Below are positions 25,573-34,336 of a stretch of DNA of 64,000 nt, in pieces. The DNA lies in the NCBI RefSeq assembly GCF_023546765.1, contig NZ_CP097484.1:3256001-3320000 (forward strand), written 5' to 3'. The DNA is from Methylobacterium tardum (GTDB lineage: Bacteria > Pseudomonadota > Alphaproteobacteria > Rhizobiales > Beijerinckiaceae). A program made the translations under genes and the position numbers. The notes beneath the pieces were generated by a model that saw only the letters and a list, made by a program, of their open reading frames with translations, was not told where the DNA came from and ran no database searches. How positions within the stretch are numbered: position 1 is the first letter of the stretch; every line of letters starts with the position of its first letter.

Positions 25573-27511
25573 GGCTGTCCTCCGTCCTGCGCGGCGCGGT
25601 GTTGGTCCGCCTCGGCGATCAGCGCCCGGAGCGCGTCGCCCGAGACCAGGCGCCGCGCGATCAGCAGCTCGGCGACGGCCGCCACGGCGGTGCGGTTCGC
25701 CTCCATGACGGCCAAGGCCTCGCCGCTCAGCCGGTCGAGGTCGCGCTCGACCGCCCCGAGAAGGGTGGGGTCGAGCGACAGCGCGACCGCCACTTCGTGG
25801 GGGGCGCCGCGATACGCCAACCGGTCGCCGAGGCCGAGCGAGGCGTGGTTGCCGGCGAGCAGGGTCGTCACGCGCGCGAGGTCCGAGCGGCTATCGCCGC
25901 CCGCCCCGGCGCTCGGCTCCCCGAGGAACAGGATCTCGGCGGCCCGTCCGCACAGGAGCGCGACCGCGAGGCCCTCGATCTCCGCGCGGGTCGGGGACTG
26001 GCCGAGGCGGGTCGCCACGGAGGTCGCGCCGAGCGAATCCCGGCGCGGGACCAGGTCGACCTGGGCGACGCGGGCGCCGATCCGCTCGAACGCCACGGCG
26101 TGCCCCGCCTCGTGGTACGCGCTCCGACGTCGGTCCGCCGGGCTCCCTTGATCCGGCGGCGCGACGCGGCCGAGCAGGTCCTCCGGGCGCATCGGCCGTC
26201 CGGCGGCGCGCGCGGCGGCACGGGCCTCGGACACCCACCCGGCGACCTGGGCGCCGCTGGCGCCGAGCGCAAGCGCGCCGAGCGGCGCGAGGTCCATGTC
26301 GGGCACCTCGCCGTCGCCGAGGTGTTGCCGGAAGATGACCGCCAGGTCGGCGGCCGAGGGCGGCTTGATCTCGATCACCCGGCCCAGCCGTCCGGGCCTG
26401 ATCAAGGCGGGATCGAGCCTATCGCCGTGGTTCGTCGCCGCGATGATGCACACCTCGGGGGCGCCGGGCGCGTTGAGCGCATCGAAACCGAGCAAAATGC
26501 TCGTGCACAAGGGGGTCCACCACTCGCGTGCGTGGTTGTCCATCGTGGCCCTATTAGGAATACTGTCAGCTTCATCTAGGAATAAAATACTCGGCGCCAG
26601 AGCGCACGCGTGCGTGTACGCGGCATCCCATGCGCGGAGCACGCCACCCAGATGTCCGTCGGATCCGGTGAACCAGGCGCCGACCGAGGTCGCGACCAGC
26701 GGCAGGCCCGCGGCCTTCGCGAGCGAGCGGACGAAAGATGATTTTCCTAGTCCCGGGGCGGAGCTGAGGGCGACGTGCCTGTCGAGCCGCTGGAACGCGG
26801 GCGCGCCGCCGGAGGCGCGCCAGGTCGCGATCTCGTCGATGAGGCGCGTGCCCCAGGCGTGGGCATCGCCGAAGCCGACCAGGGTCGCGAAATCGGGCGC
26901 CGACCCGACGGCGGGATCCGCGGTGGCCTTCGAGCGCGCCGCCGCGGCGAGGCGCGCGACGCAGGCCCGCGCCGTCGTCCCGCGCACCGCGGCGGCGATC
27001 TCGAAGAAGTCCAGCCCGCGCGCGATCCCGGGCGGCAGGGTCGGACGCCGCCCCGTGGCGGCCCGGACGACCCGCGCGATCACGGCGTCGGTCGCGCCCG
27101 GGAGCCGCACGTGCAGGTCCGCCGCGGCGACGAGGGCCGAAGGCAGGTAGCGCGCGGGCGATTGCGAGACGCCGAGCACCCGGTCGCCGCGGGCGAGCCG
27201 GTCCGCCACCCGGTCGTTTCCGCGGTCCGCACGGTCCTCGCTTCTCGAAGCGCCGGTGCGCGCCGCCACGTAACCCCACGCCGCCGGCGCCCGCACGCCT
27301 CGCGGACCGGCTCGACCCAGTCTGCGGCCGGAACCTGGACGACGAGGGCGAAGGCGGGGTCGGCGGCGATGCGGCGGCGCTGGGCGGGCGAGAGCGCCGC
27401 TTCGAGCGCGAAGGCCGCGAGCGTCTCGGTCGCGGGACGGCGCTCGTCGGCGGCGACGTCCCCGGTCTCCGCCTCGTTCAGGTCGTCGCGCAGGAATGTC
27501 AGGTGGGGCAT
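25569..27511 (-). pseudogene. Soluble FtsH-like AAA+ zinc protease, frameshifted near the N-terminus
   Basis: The protein has a full AAA+ module (Walker A APGLGKSSFVRSLAKAAG, Walker B ILFLDEADSI, sensor and arginine-finger region AATNHGDRLDPALIRPGRLG). This is followed by an M41-type peptidase with AYHEAGHAVAF and a downstream SRSDLARVTTLL resembling FtsH's third zinc ligand region. No membrane helices precede the AAA domain, unlike FtsH. The start MPHLTFLRDDLNEAE at 27511 is in a different frame; near 27295-27299 one base appears missing, and adding it gives EPVREAVRAPAAWGYVAARTG and joins the frames. About 647 residues when repaired. It probably degrades or remodels a specific substrate. 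The Walker motifs are written in unusually AT-rich codons. Confidence 0.8.
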
Positions 27512-27595
27512 GGTCGCCTTGCTCCGAGGGTGGGTCGAGGTCCGGGGCCGGGTTACGGCGGGCCCGGGTCGCGGCACGCATCCGCCGGCGACGGC

Positions 27596-28387
27596 CTACG
27601 ACGGCACCTCGACGACGCAGGCCGGGTCGAAGGCGGGGTTCTCGCCGTCGTAGCCGAGGGGGTTGCACAGGATCCGGGTCGGACCGATCCGGTGGTCGCG
27701 GCGGGCGTGGACGTGGCCGTGAAGCCAGAGGTCCGGGCGGCCGGCGGCGATGAGGCTGCCGAGGTCGCTCGCGAAGGCCGGGTTCAGCACGCTGCCGGCG
27801 AAGCCCGGGTCGAGCGAGGCACGGGCGGGGGCGTGGTGCGTGACCACGACGTGCGGTCGCGCCCGCGTGCCCGGCGGGTCGACCTCCAGCAGCGCGCGCT
27901 CCAGGAAGGCGCGGCTGGCGGCGTGCAGGGCCGCCGCGTCCCCCGGCCGGAATGTGCGCCAGCCCGGGTTGCGGGTCGTCGCGATGCAACGGTGATCGTT
28001 GAGGCCGGCCTGCGCGGCCGCCATGGCCCGCCGGCGGTTGCCCGCGCCGTCGATGCCGTAGTCGGTCCAGAGCGTGCCGCCGGAGAAGGCGACGCCGCCG
28101 ATCTCGACGGTGTCGTCGCCGAGCAGGGTTACGCCGTGCCGTTCCGCGGCCCGGCGTCCGAGCGCGCGCTCCTCGTCAACGGCCGAGCCGTAGAATTCAT
28201 GGTTTCCCGGCACGACTACGACCGGCATGATCGGTCGGATGGCCTCGCCCAGCCAGAGGATGGTGTCCGCCAGACCCTGGCCGACGTCGCCCGCGACGAC
28301 GGCGACGTCGGCTTCGGGGATGTGCCCGGGCGTCCACGGCGCCCCCGACAGGTCGCGATGCAAGTCGCTGAAGATCCAGATCCGCAC
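27596..28387 (-). CDS. Calcineurin-like metallophosphoesterase
   Basis: The 263-residue protein (GTG start) has all five blocks of the family in order: FSDLHRDL near the N-terminus, VVAGDVGQGL, VPGNHEFYGS, VVTHHAPARAS and WLHGHVHARRDH. These bind two metal ions for phosphoester hydrolysis; the substrate is unknown (nucleic acid, nucleotide or phosphoprotein are all possible). No signal peptide, so it is cytoplasmic. It lies upstream of the FtsH-like protease gene, with its degenerate paralogue on the protease's other side. Confidence 0.88.
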   Translation of the reverse strand: MRIWIFSDLHRDLSGAPWTPGHIPEADVAVVAGDVGQGLADTILWLGEAIRPIMPVVVVPGNHEFYGSAVDEERALGRRAAERHGVTLLGDDTVEIGGVAFSGGTLWTDYGIDGAGNRRRAMAAAQAGLNDHRCIATTRNPGWRTFRPGDAAALHAASRAFLERALLEVDPPGTRARPHVVVTHHAPARASLDPGFAGSVLNPAFASDLGSLIAAGRPDLWLHGHVHARRDHRIGPTRILCNPLGYDGENPAFDPACVVEVPS

Positions 28388-28872
28388 GTGATCGACTCCG
28401 GGGTTCTCGGGAACTTCTCGCTCTTCGGGATGCGGCGGCGGTCACCGCCGAGGCGGGGGCGGCGCCCGGCCCGCCGCCTTCCGGGTCGGCCCGGACGCCC
28501 GCCGCGCACGTCCGGCGGTAGGCCGGCGAGGACGTGGGCGAGGACGGTGCGGGCCGCCGCATCGCCCCGCCAGGCGGCGACGAGCACCGTCGAGAGCGCG
28601 AGGTCCACGACGGCGGGGTCCGGTTCGGCGCGCCGCGTGAGGTCGAGCGTGACGGCGATGGCGGCCGCGGCCTCACCCCTCCGGGCCGCGGGCCAGGACC
28701 GATGATGCAGGCAGACGCCGCCGGCGAGGGCTCGGCGGACCTCCCGGATCGCGGAGGCCTCGATGTCCGGAAGCCGTGCCGTGCGCCAGAGCGCGAGCGG
28801 ATGGCTTCCCGCGGGCGGCTCGCGGCGCGGGAGGGTCCGGTCGCGGGGATGGGAATCGTCGCTCGCGCGCAT
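28216..28872 (-). CDS. Uncharacterised protein overlapping the metallophosphoesterase start
   Basis: An ORF starting MRASDDSHPRDRTLPRREPP contains a plausible helical core (DIEASAIREVRRALAGGVC, AIAVTLDLTRRAEPDPAVV, LALSTVLVAAWRGDAAART). After LAGLPPDVRGG the composition becomes Arg/Gly-rich and the frame runs 170 nt into the metallophosphoesterase gene. Either it truly overlaps or an indel near 28490 hides an earlier stop. No family recognised. Confidence 0.45.
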   Translation of the reverse strand: MRASDDSHPRDRTLPRREPPAGSHPLALWRTARLPDIEASAIREVRRALAGGVCLHHRSWPAARRGEAAAAIAVTLDLTRRAEPDPAVVDLALSTVLVAAWRGDAAARTVLAHVLAGLPPDVRGGRPGRPGRRRAGRRPRLGGDRRRIPKSEKFPRTPESITCGSGSSATCIATCRGRRGRPGTSPKPTSPSSRATSARVWRTPSSGWARPSDRSCRS

Positions 28873-28961
28873 GCGTCCTCCGGGCTCGTGACGGGCAAGA
28901 CGGACCCGCTCCCGCGCGCCGAGGCGCGCGGGCGGGGTTCGTTCGGACGGGATGGCGGTGG

Positions 28962-29990
28962 CTAGTGCCGGTCGAGGCGCTCGGCGCCCGTGTCGGGTTG
29001 GCCCAGGACGAAGTACCTCGACAGGGTGCGCGCCCAGCGCCGGCCATCGGAGGCGTACAGATCGCTGGTGGTGATGCGGCGGCCGTCGGGGAAGTTCGGA
29101 TGCCCGTGGACCTCGCCGGTGAGCACCCTCACGGACCGGGTGGAGGCCCGCCACCGCTCAAGGCGCGGGGCGCCGTGCAGGTCCTCCCGCGTCGGCTTGA
29201 CCTGGTCGCGGATCCCCTGGAGCTCGTCGGCGAGGTCGCGCAGCCGGTCGCCGGCCTCGCGCTCGTCCGGCGCCCGAGCCTGTTCGACGTCGACACCGAG
29301 GTTCGCGGCGAACGCGGCGGGGTCGACCTCGGCGGCGTGCGGGTTCGCGGCGGCGGCGCGCAGGGCGGCGAGCAGCGTGACGGAGGCCCCGAGGCTGCGG
29401 CTCGTGCGATCCCCTTCGGCGATGCGCTGTGCCTCCCCGCGGCCGAACGCCGGCACGACCGTCGGCAGGGTCCGGACACGGCCTCGACCCGGCACGAGCG
29501 CCTCGTGCCCACGCATGACGCGGCCGAACGCGTCGGCAGCGGCGGCTCCGCCGCTGCGCCCGCACCCGAGGAGCCAGGGCGGCGAGACCACGTCCAGACC
29601 GAAATCCTCCGACGGGTTCATGCCCGCGAGCGCCGACGCCGCGGCATGCTCCTCGAAGGGGGTCGGGCCCACCGGCAGCACCGGCGCGTCGATGCGCGCC
29701 CTCAGCCCGAGGTTCCCCAGGCACGCCGCCGGCAGGTCGAGGACGAGATCGTCGTCCCGCCCCACGGCCTCGGCCGCGATCTCTCCCGCCTCCCGTGCGT
29801 CGCGCGCCTCGCGCTCGCTGACGGTGAGGCCCTCCTCCGTGACCGTCCGGCCCGGCAACGGGGCCTCCTCGGGGAACCTGACGCGCAGGAGCGTGACGGG
29901 GCGGCCGAGAACGCCATAGGCGTCGGCGAGGAGGAGCGCGGCGTAGGCGGCATGGGTCCGGCCAGCGGAACCGAAGAAGGCAGAGATCAA
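28962..29990 (-). CDS. ParA/MinD-like P-loop protein with degenerate Walker A, fused to a DUF6634-like domain
   Basis: The N-terminal half reads as a ParA/MinD fold: LISAFFGSAGRTHAAYAALL replaces the KGGxGKT loop (the two key Gly-Lys positions are absent), DDDLVLDLPAACLGN resembles the Walker B strand, and DAPVLPVGPTPFEEH resembles the ParA 'P.SPFD' strand. It is unlikely to hydrolyse ATP normally. The C-terminal about 100 residues (RLRDLADELQGIRDQVKPTRE, TGEVHGHPNFPDGRRITTSD, WARTLSRYFVLGQP) look like the small DUF6634 proteins of Rhizobiales. The TTG at 29990 was chosen because GGAG lies 7 nt upstream; another TTG at 29996 sits directly on it. The family name DUF6634 is from memory. Confidence 0.6.
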   Translation of the reverse strand: MISAFFGSAGRTHAAYAALLLADAYGVLGRPVTLLRVRFPEEAPLPGRTVTEEGLTVSEREARDAREAGEIAAEAVGRDDDLVLDLPAACLGNLGLRARIDAPVLPVGPTPFEEHAAASALAGMNPSEDFGLDVVSPPWLLGCGRSGGAAAADAFGRVMRGHEALVPGRGRVRTLPTVVPAFGRGEAQRIAEGDRTSRSLGASVTLLAALRAAAANPHAAEVDPAAFAANLGVDVEQARAPDEREAGDRLRDLADELQGIRDQVKPTREDLHGAPRLERWRASTRSVRVLTGEVHGHPNFPDGRRITTSDLYASDGRRWARTLSRYFVLGQPDTGAERLDRH

Positions 29991-30000
29991 GGGCAATCTC

Positions 30001-30748
30001 CATGACGGAATCCGGACGCCGGCGCGCCCGGTGGAATGGCCACCGGGCGCGCGACGTCGGACACGTTGTGATTGATCCGTGAATCTTAAGGCAAAAGAGC
30101 GGAAATGAACAGCATAATCTGACTATTATCAAGAGCCATATTTTCGGGATGGTTAACGGCGTCGTGGCATATAGTCTTGGGCGCTTCGGATTACTTACGC
30201 ATACGCGCGAGGTGGACCGGCGTGACGGTGCCGGAGGTACGCTTCCTGCGACCGGCACGGGGCCCCGTGTGACACGTCCGGACCGCGCCCGGCGACCCGA
30301 GCGGCGACCTGCGGTCGAAGCCGGCCGGTGCTTGGATCCCCACGCCCCATGCCGTCGTCGCGCAGATGACCCGCTGCGCCCCTGAGAGCCGGGCTTGACC
30401 GACCGCCGTGACCGCCGGTTCGGCGCGACGGTCGCCCGGTCAGCACCGATGCCGGGACGAGCCGGCGGCCGGGTCGCAAGGGGGGACCACGCCTCAGGCA
30501 GTTCAGGAATTGACGGGTGCGGATCTCGCGGGCGCTGACGGACGCGACAAGGGGCCGTGCCCGCGGCCCGGCCCCGAGGAGGGCGGGACGCCGACGGCGG
30601 TCGGCACGAGCGCGGGACCGCGCGACGCGCGATAGACAGTGCGCCGGGAGCGACCAGGGATCCGATAACCAGTAATTTCTGTATTTCTAGACTTATAGAA
30701 ATACAGATGGCAAGATTCCCTCGATGCATCGGCCCAAAGGAGGACGCC
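30001..30748. promoter_or_regulatory. Divergent intergenic region with leader hairpin, AT-rich promoter zone and operator palindrome
   Basis: 748 nt without a gene between the divergent ParA-like genes. A perfect 13-bp hairpin (GCGCGCCCGGTGG/CCACCGGGCGCGC, 30022-30034/30040-30052) would form in the leader of the leftward gene. An AT-rich zone (about 30061-30200) probably holds its promoter. A perfect 12-bp inverted repeat at 30679-30707 precedes the rightward gene. Confidence 0.55.
30675..30707 (+). promoter_or_regulatory. Operator: 12-bp perfect palindrome containing the ATTTCTGTATTTCTAG motif
   Basis: TCTGTATTTCTA (30679 arm start, motif from 30675) and TAGAAATACAGA (30696-30707) form a perfect 12-bp inverted repeat with a 7-nt or shorter spacer, 42 nt upstream of the GTG at 30749. 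The motif ATTTCTGTATNTCTAG recurs at 32455-32470 (reverse) and 40845-40860. A shared regulator, perhaps the ArsR-type protein at 32511, is inferred. Confidence 0.6.
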
Positions 30749-31533
30749 GTGATCGCGACCATCCATTCCAACGACCGCACCGGCCTCCTGGCCGCAGCGT
30801 TGGTGGCCGGCGGCCTGACCGCCGCCGGCTCCCGTCCCACCGTCGTCGCCGTCGGCGCCAACGGCGCCCAGGCCTGTGGCCTGGCACGCCTCTCGGGTTC
30901 GTTCGACCTGCTCCGCCCCGATCCCGGCGACGCGGCGGCCGTCCTGTCGGGACTGGCGGCACGGTCGGAAGGCGACGTGATCGCCGTCCTGCCGACGGAC
31001 CTGCTTCGCGAGGGCGGTCCGGGCGAACCCGGGCACCTTCGCGTCGTGGCCACGGCGTGCCGGCTGACCGCGGCCCAGGCCCTGCACGCGACCGCGTCGG
31101 GGGCGTGGCACCTTCGCTGCGACAGCGGGCTCGGCCAGCCGGCCTGGCGGATCGCCCCGCGCGTCCTGCCCCTCCGGCTGCCGAGGCTCTCGCCGCTGGA
31201 ACAGATGCGGCTGCTCGCGGGAGATCTCGGCGGCGGCATGCGGTACGCGGCGGTCGCGCTCGCCGCCACCCTCCTCGCCGTCTCGGCGGATCCGGACGCC
31301 GAGCGCTTCGAGGCGGGTGACCTGCCGCGCTCATGTCGCCGCTTTCCCCGGCCCGGGACCGTGCCCTGCACGAGCGGCTCCTCGACTGCGCTGCCGCCCT
31401 GGCCGACCCGGTTCTCCGAGACGCCCCCGTCGGCACCGCCGAGGCCGCGGGCGACCGAATCCGCAAAGCCCGCCCGACGCCGGTGGCGACCGCTCGCCTC
31501 CGCGCAACGCAACCCGCCCGCCTTCGCGCCTGA
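30749..31533 (+). pseudogene. Second ParA-like protein with degenerate P-loop, frameshifted
   Basis: The GTG start at 30749 has an excellent AAAGGAGG site 5 nt upstream. The product begins VIATIHSNDRTGLLAAALVA, the position of a ParA 'VIA..NQKGG.GKTT' loop but without the lysine/glycines, and continues GDVIAVLPTDLLREGG and MRYAAVALAATLLAVSAD. At about 31325-31329 the frame breaks. One extra base would give DLPALMSPLSPARDRALHE and run to the stop at 31533, about 261 residues in all. It probably binds no ATP. Its partner may be the divergent ParA-like/DUF6634 gene. The palindrome at 30679-30707 likely controls it. Confidence 0.55.
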
Positions 31534-31550
31534 CGGAAAGGACCAGAGCG

Positions 31551-31883
31551 ATGATCAACCGCACGAAACCGAACCGCCTCTCGCCAGCGCCCCGGCCGCG
31601 CGTCGCCTCGCCCGGGACCGCTCGTCCCGGTCGCTCCGGAAGCGCCCGCCGGGCGCGCGCCGGGGCGGGCTTCTCCCGCGCCCGGATCGGACAGGGCGAC
31701 CTCTCCCGCGACCGGGCGCCGACGGCGCCCCCGCACCGGGACGCGAACCCCTACGAGGCGTTCTACGCCTTGTCGGCGGACGGTGTCGGCCTGCTCGACC
31801 CCGGTTTCGACGACTGGGACTTGGACCCGTGCGTCCTCGTCGGGCTGTCGCCGTACCGCGGCGACGAGCCGGACGACGCGTGA
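31551..31883 (+). CDS. Small uncharacterised protein with acidic C-terminus
   Basis: The 110-residue ORF (ATG 31551, 17 nt after the upstream gene, with GACGGAAAGGACC ahead) has a basic, low-complexity first half and a better-formed second half: NPYEAFYALSADGVGLLDPG, FDDWDLDPCVLVGLSPYRG. No family recognised. Likely cotranscribed with the ParA-like gene. Confidence 0.5.
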   Translation: MINRTKPNRLSPAPRPRVASPGTARPGRSGSARRARAGAGFSRARIGQGDLSRDRAPTAPPHRDANPYEAFYALSADGVGLLDPGFDDWDLDPCVLVGLSPYRGDEPDDA

Positions 31884-32510
31884 CCGCTTCCCGGGGCCCC
31901 ACGGCGAGGGCGCCCGGGGGATGCGAGCCGGCACGGACCGGCTTCCGCGTCGCAGCGGGAGCCGGCGCACGGCGAAGGACCGGCTTTCGGAGCCTCAGAA
32001 ATCGTCTCGGACGCGGCGTCTCGGCGAACGCGTAGCGGGTATCGTTATGCGTGACGCGTTACGGGCGTCGACCCTTCGGCTTGATCGGGAAGCCGGGACA
32101 CGGGGTTGTGGCATGGTCGGGGAGCGGTCGGTCGAGCCGCCCAGGTTGTCTCCGGGAGGGACGAGGCGACGCCGCATCGAGGATGCCGCGCCGCGGCCGG
32201 ACGCCCCGGCAGGCGGAGGCACCGGAGGTGGTTCGGGTCCGCCGGGCGTGCCGGAGGATGGAGCCGGTCACCGTTGTCACGCGCCTCGCGACCGGTCTCG
32301 GCGCCGGTGCCGATGCATCCGCTGCCCCACGGCACCGCGCCGCGCTGATGGGGCGGGACTGGCGAGCGTGCAGGGACGCAGCGGCCGGTCACGAGGGAGC
32401 GGAACCTCCGTGCGTCGGCGCGCGCGGTCGGACGCCCATGCCGCGGCCATAGTTCTAGATATACAGAAATAAGGGTTGCGCACCCCGTGCCGCGTCTCCA
32501 TGGTGCTTCC
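31884..32510. promoter_or_regulatory. 627-nt intergenic region with a KfrA-type repeat and an operator motif
   Basis: No gene seen. It contains a 40-bp segment at 32024-32063 whose reverse complement matches the palindrome upstream of the KfrA-like gene (see 36097-36135), and the 16-bp motif at 32455-32470 just upstream of the ArsR-type gene. Confidence 0.5.
32455..32470 (-). promoter_or_regulatory. ATTTCTGTATATCTAG operator motif upstream of the ArsR-type gene
   Basis: On the minus strand ATTTCTGTATATCTAG, inside an imperfect palindrome TTCTAGATATACAGAA, lies 40 nt upstream of the ATG at 32511. Differs at one base from the copies at 30675 and 40845. The position fits autoregulation by the ArsR-type protein. 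Confidence 0.55.
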
Positions 32511-32825
32511 ATGGAGCTCGAACTCGCGGCACGACAGTTGGAGGCCCTCGGCAATCTGACCCGCCTGAGGGTGTACCGTACGCTCGCGCGGGCGGGCCGA
32601 GACGGCCTGCCGGTCGGTGCCCTCCAGCGGCGCGTCGATGTCCCGGCCTCGACGCTCTCCCATCATCTCCACCGTCTGATCCAGACCGGTCTGGTCGCCC
32701 AGGAACGCCAAGCCACGACACTGGTCTGCCGGGCGGTCGATCCGGCGATGAACGCCCTGATCGGCTTCCTCGATGAGGGTGGGCATCGGGAGCGGTCGGC
32801 CGGTCCCGCGTCGATGTCGGCCTGA
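32511..32825 (+). CDS. ArsR-family winged-helix transcription regulator
   Basis: The 104-residue protein starts MELELAARQLEALGNLTRLR, the typical ArsR alpha1-alpha2 start, with the recognition region VPASTLSHHLHRLIQTGLVA and the wing QERQATTLVCRAVD. No CxC-type or paired cysteine metal site is visible, so the ligand is unknown. It should be a dimeric repressor. An upstream in-frame ATG at 32487 is possible, but the 32511 start matches the family. The motif at 32455-32470 is a likely target. Confidence 0.82.
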   Translation: MELELAARQLEALGNLTRLRVYRTLARAGRDGLPVGALQRRVDVPASTLSHHLHRLIQTGLVAQERQATTLVCRAVDPAMNALIGFLDEGGHRERSAGPASMSA

Positions 32826-33013
32826 TCGACCGTTGTCCGCGACCGGGCATGCAACCTTCGCTCGACCGGCGCCGTTCCGACCGCCGCGACCCGTCCGGGC
32901 CCGCGCGGCCTTGCCCGGCGGAGGCGCGCCGCTGAGACTTGCCGACGACAGCGCCGATCGGGGCGGCGATGGTATGCTCCGGCCCGAATCCGGATTTTGG
33001 GAATGCCGCGCCG

Positions 33014-34336
33014 ATGCGCCTGACGGAAGAGACCGGGACGGATCACCGCCCCTCGGACGAGGCCTGGATCGGCAACCTGATCCGGCATTGGCGCGAGGAC
33101 CCCGGCGCCTCCTATCGGACCTGGTTCCTGTGGGAGGAGCGCATCAAGAACTTCCGCTCGATCCGGCGCGGCCTCCAGGCGGTGATAGACGAGATCCGGG
33201 CCGACGCGTTCGGCAACGCCTATCGCGGCTCGTCCTTGGAAACGGTGGTCCACTCCATCGCGGAGCAGCGCCAGGTCTTCAAGGGCGCCGACCACGCATT
33301 CCTCTGGAAGCCTAAGCTGCGCATCCCCGACATCTACGAAGACCGCGCCAACCAGGTTGCGTTCGGCCGGTTCCTCGACGCCTGCCTGTGCTGCAGTGCA
33401 GAGGACGGGGTGCTGGCCGCCATCCACGGCCTCGACCGGCAACGCATCAAGGGGCTGGGTCCGGCCGCGGCGAACCTGCTGTACTTCCTGCACCCCACAC
33501 TTGTGCCCCCGTTCAACACGGCCATCGTGAAGGGCTACAACGCCATCGCCGGCGCCAATGTGAAGCTCGGCAAGTGGGACGAGTACCTCGCCATGCGCCG
33601 GGGCATCGTCGCCCTCAACGCCGCCCATCGCGGCCTGCTCTCCAACGATTACGGCGCCATCGCGGGCTTCCTGTTCGACGTCGGGTCCGGGCGATACCCG
33701 CTGCCGGAGCGCGACGGGGCCGCCGCGCTGGCGCGCTGGCGCGAGGATCTCGACCGAGTGCGGGCGGAGGCCGCGGCCACGGCCTCCAAGGCGGCGCTCG
33801 CCGCGCGTGAGGCGGACCACACCCACACCGAGGTCCAGGGCTGGCTGCGCGACCTCGGCCTCGCCCTCGGCTTCGACGTCTGGATCGCGTCGAACGACGG
33901 CAACCGCCCCTATGCCTCCGGCCGCCTGTCCGACGGCTGCCTCGACCGCCTGCCCGGGCGGCTGACGGCGAATGGGTCGGCCGAGATGGTCCGGCTCATC
34001 GACGTGATCTGGCTGGACAAGGCGGACGGCGACGTCGCGGCCGCCTTCGAGGTCGAGCACACGACGAGCATCTACTCGGGCATCGTGCGGATGCTCGACC
34101 TGGCGCTCGGGGTCGAGGGCGGGGCCGCGCGCAACTTCTTCCTGGTGGCGCCCGACAACCGCGAGGAGGACGTGCGCGCGCAGTTCGCCCGGCCCGCCTT
34201 CTCGCGGGTGGCCGAGCTCGACCTGCGCTACCTGCCCTACAGCGAGCTGCGCGGGCACCGGGAGACGATCGCCCGCTTCGGGAGCGGCCTGAAGGGCGTG
34301 CTCGCCATCGCTAAGCCCGTCGGGCGTCCGCGCTGA
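33014..34336 (+). CDS. Probable PD-(D/E)XK-type nuclease of the type II restriction enzyme-like class
   Basis: About 440 residues from MRLTEETGTDHRPSDEAW. The N-terminal half is helical (RTWFLWEERIKNFRSIRRGL) and includes a helix-hairpin-like LDRQRIKGLGPAAANLLYFL. The C-terminal domain contains HTEVQGWLRDLGLALGFDV, then VRLIDVIWLDKADGD and AAAFEVEHTTSIYSGIVRM. An acidic residue in the 'DVIW' strand followed by the 'FEVEHTT' strand fits a nuclease core, with Glu-x-Glu in place of Glu-x-Lys. I recall similar proteins annotated as restriction endonucleases. No methyltransferase gene is adjacent. An earlier ATG at 32939 exists; the start is uncertain. Confidence 0.6.
   Translation: MRLTEETGTDHRPSDEAWIGNLIRHWREDPGASYRTWFLWEERIKNFRSIRRGLQAVIDEIRADAFGNAYRGSSLETVVHSIAEQRQVFKGADHAFLWKPKLRIPDIYEDRANQVAFGRFLDACLCCSAEDGVLAAIHGLDRQRIKGLGPAAANLLYFLHPTLVPPFNTAIVKGYNAIAGANVKLGKWDEYLAMRRGIVALNAAHRGLLSNDYGAIAGFLFDVGSGRYPLPERDGAAALARWREDLDRVRAEAAATASKAALAAREADHTHTEVQGWLRDLGLALGFDVWIASNDGNRPYASGRLSDGCLDRLPGRLTANGSAEMVRLIDVIWLDKADGDVAAAFEVEHTTSIYSGIVRMLDLALGVEGGAARNFFLVAPDNREEDVRAQFARPAFSRVAELDLRYLPYSELRGHRETIARFGSGLKGVLAIAKPVGRPR

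Noticed and set aside
30149..30385. Short plus-strand ORF in the intergenic region
   Set aside because: No ribosome site and a low-complexity end; it lies in the probable promoter region of the leftward ParA-like gene.
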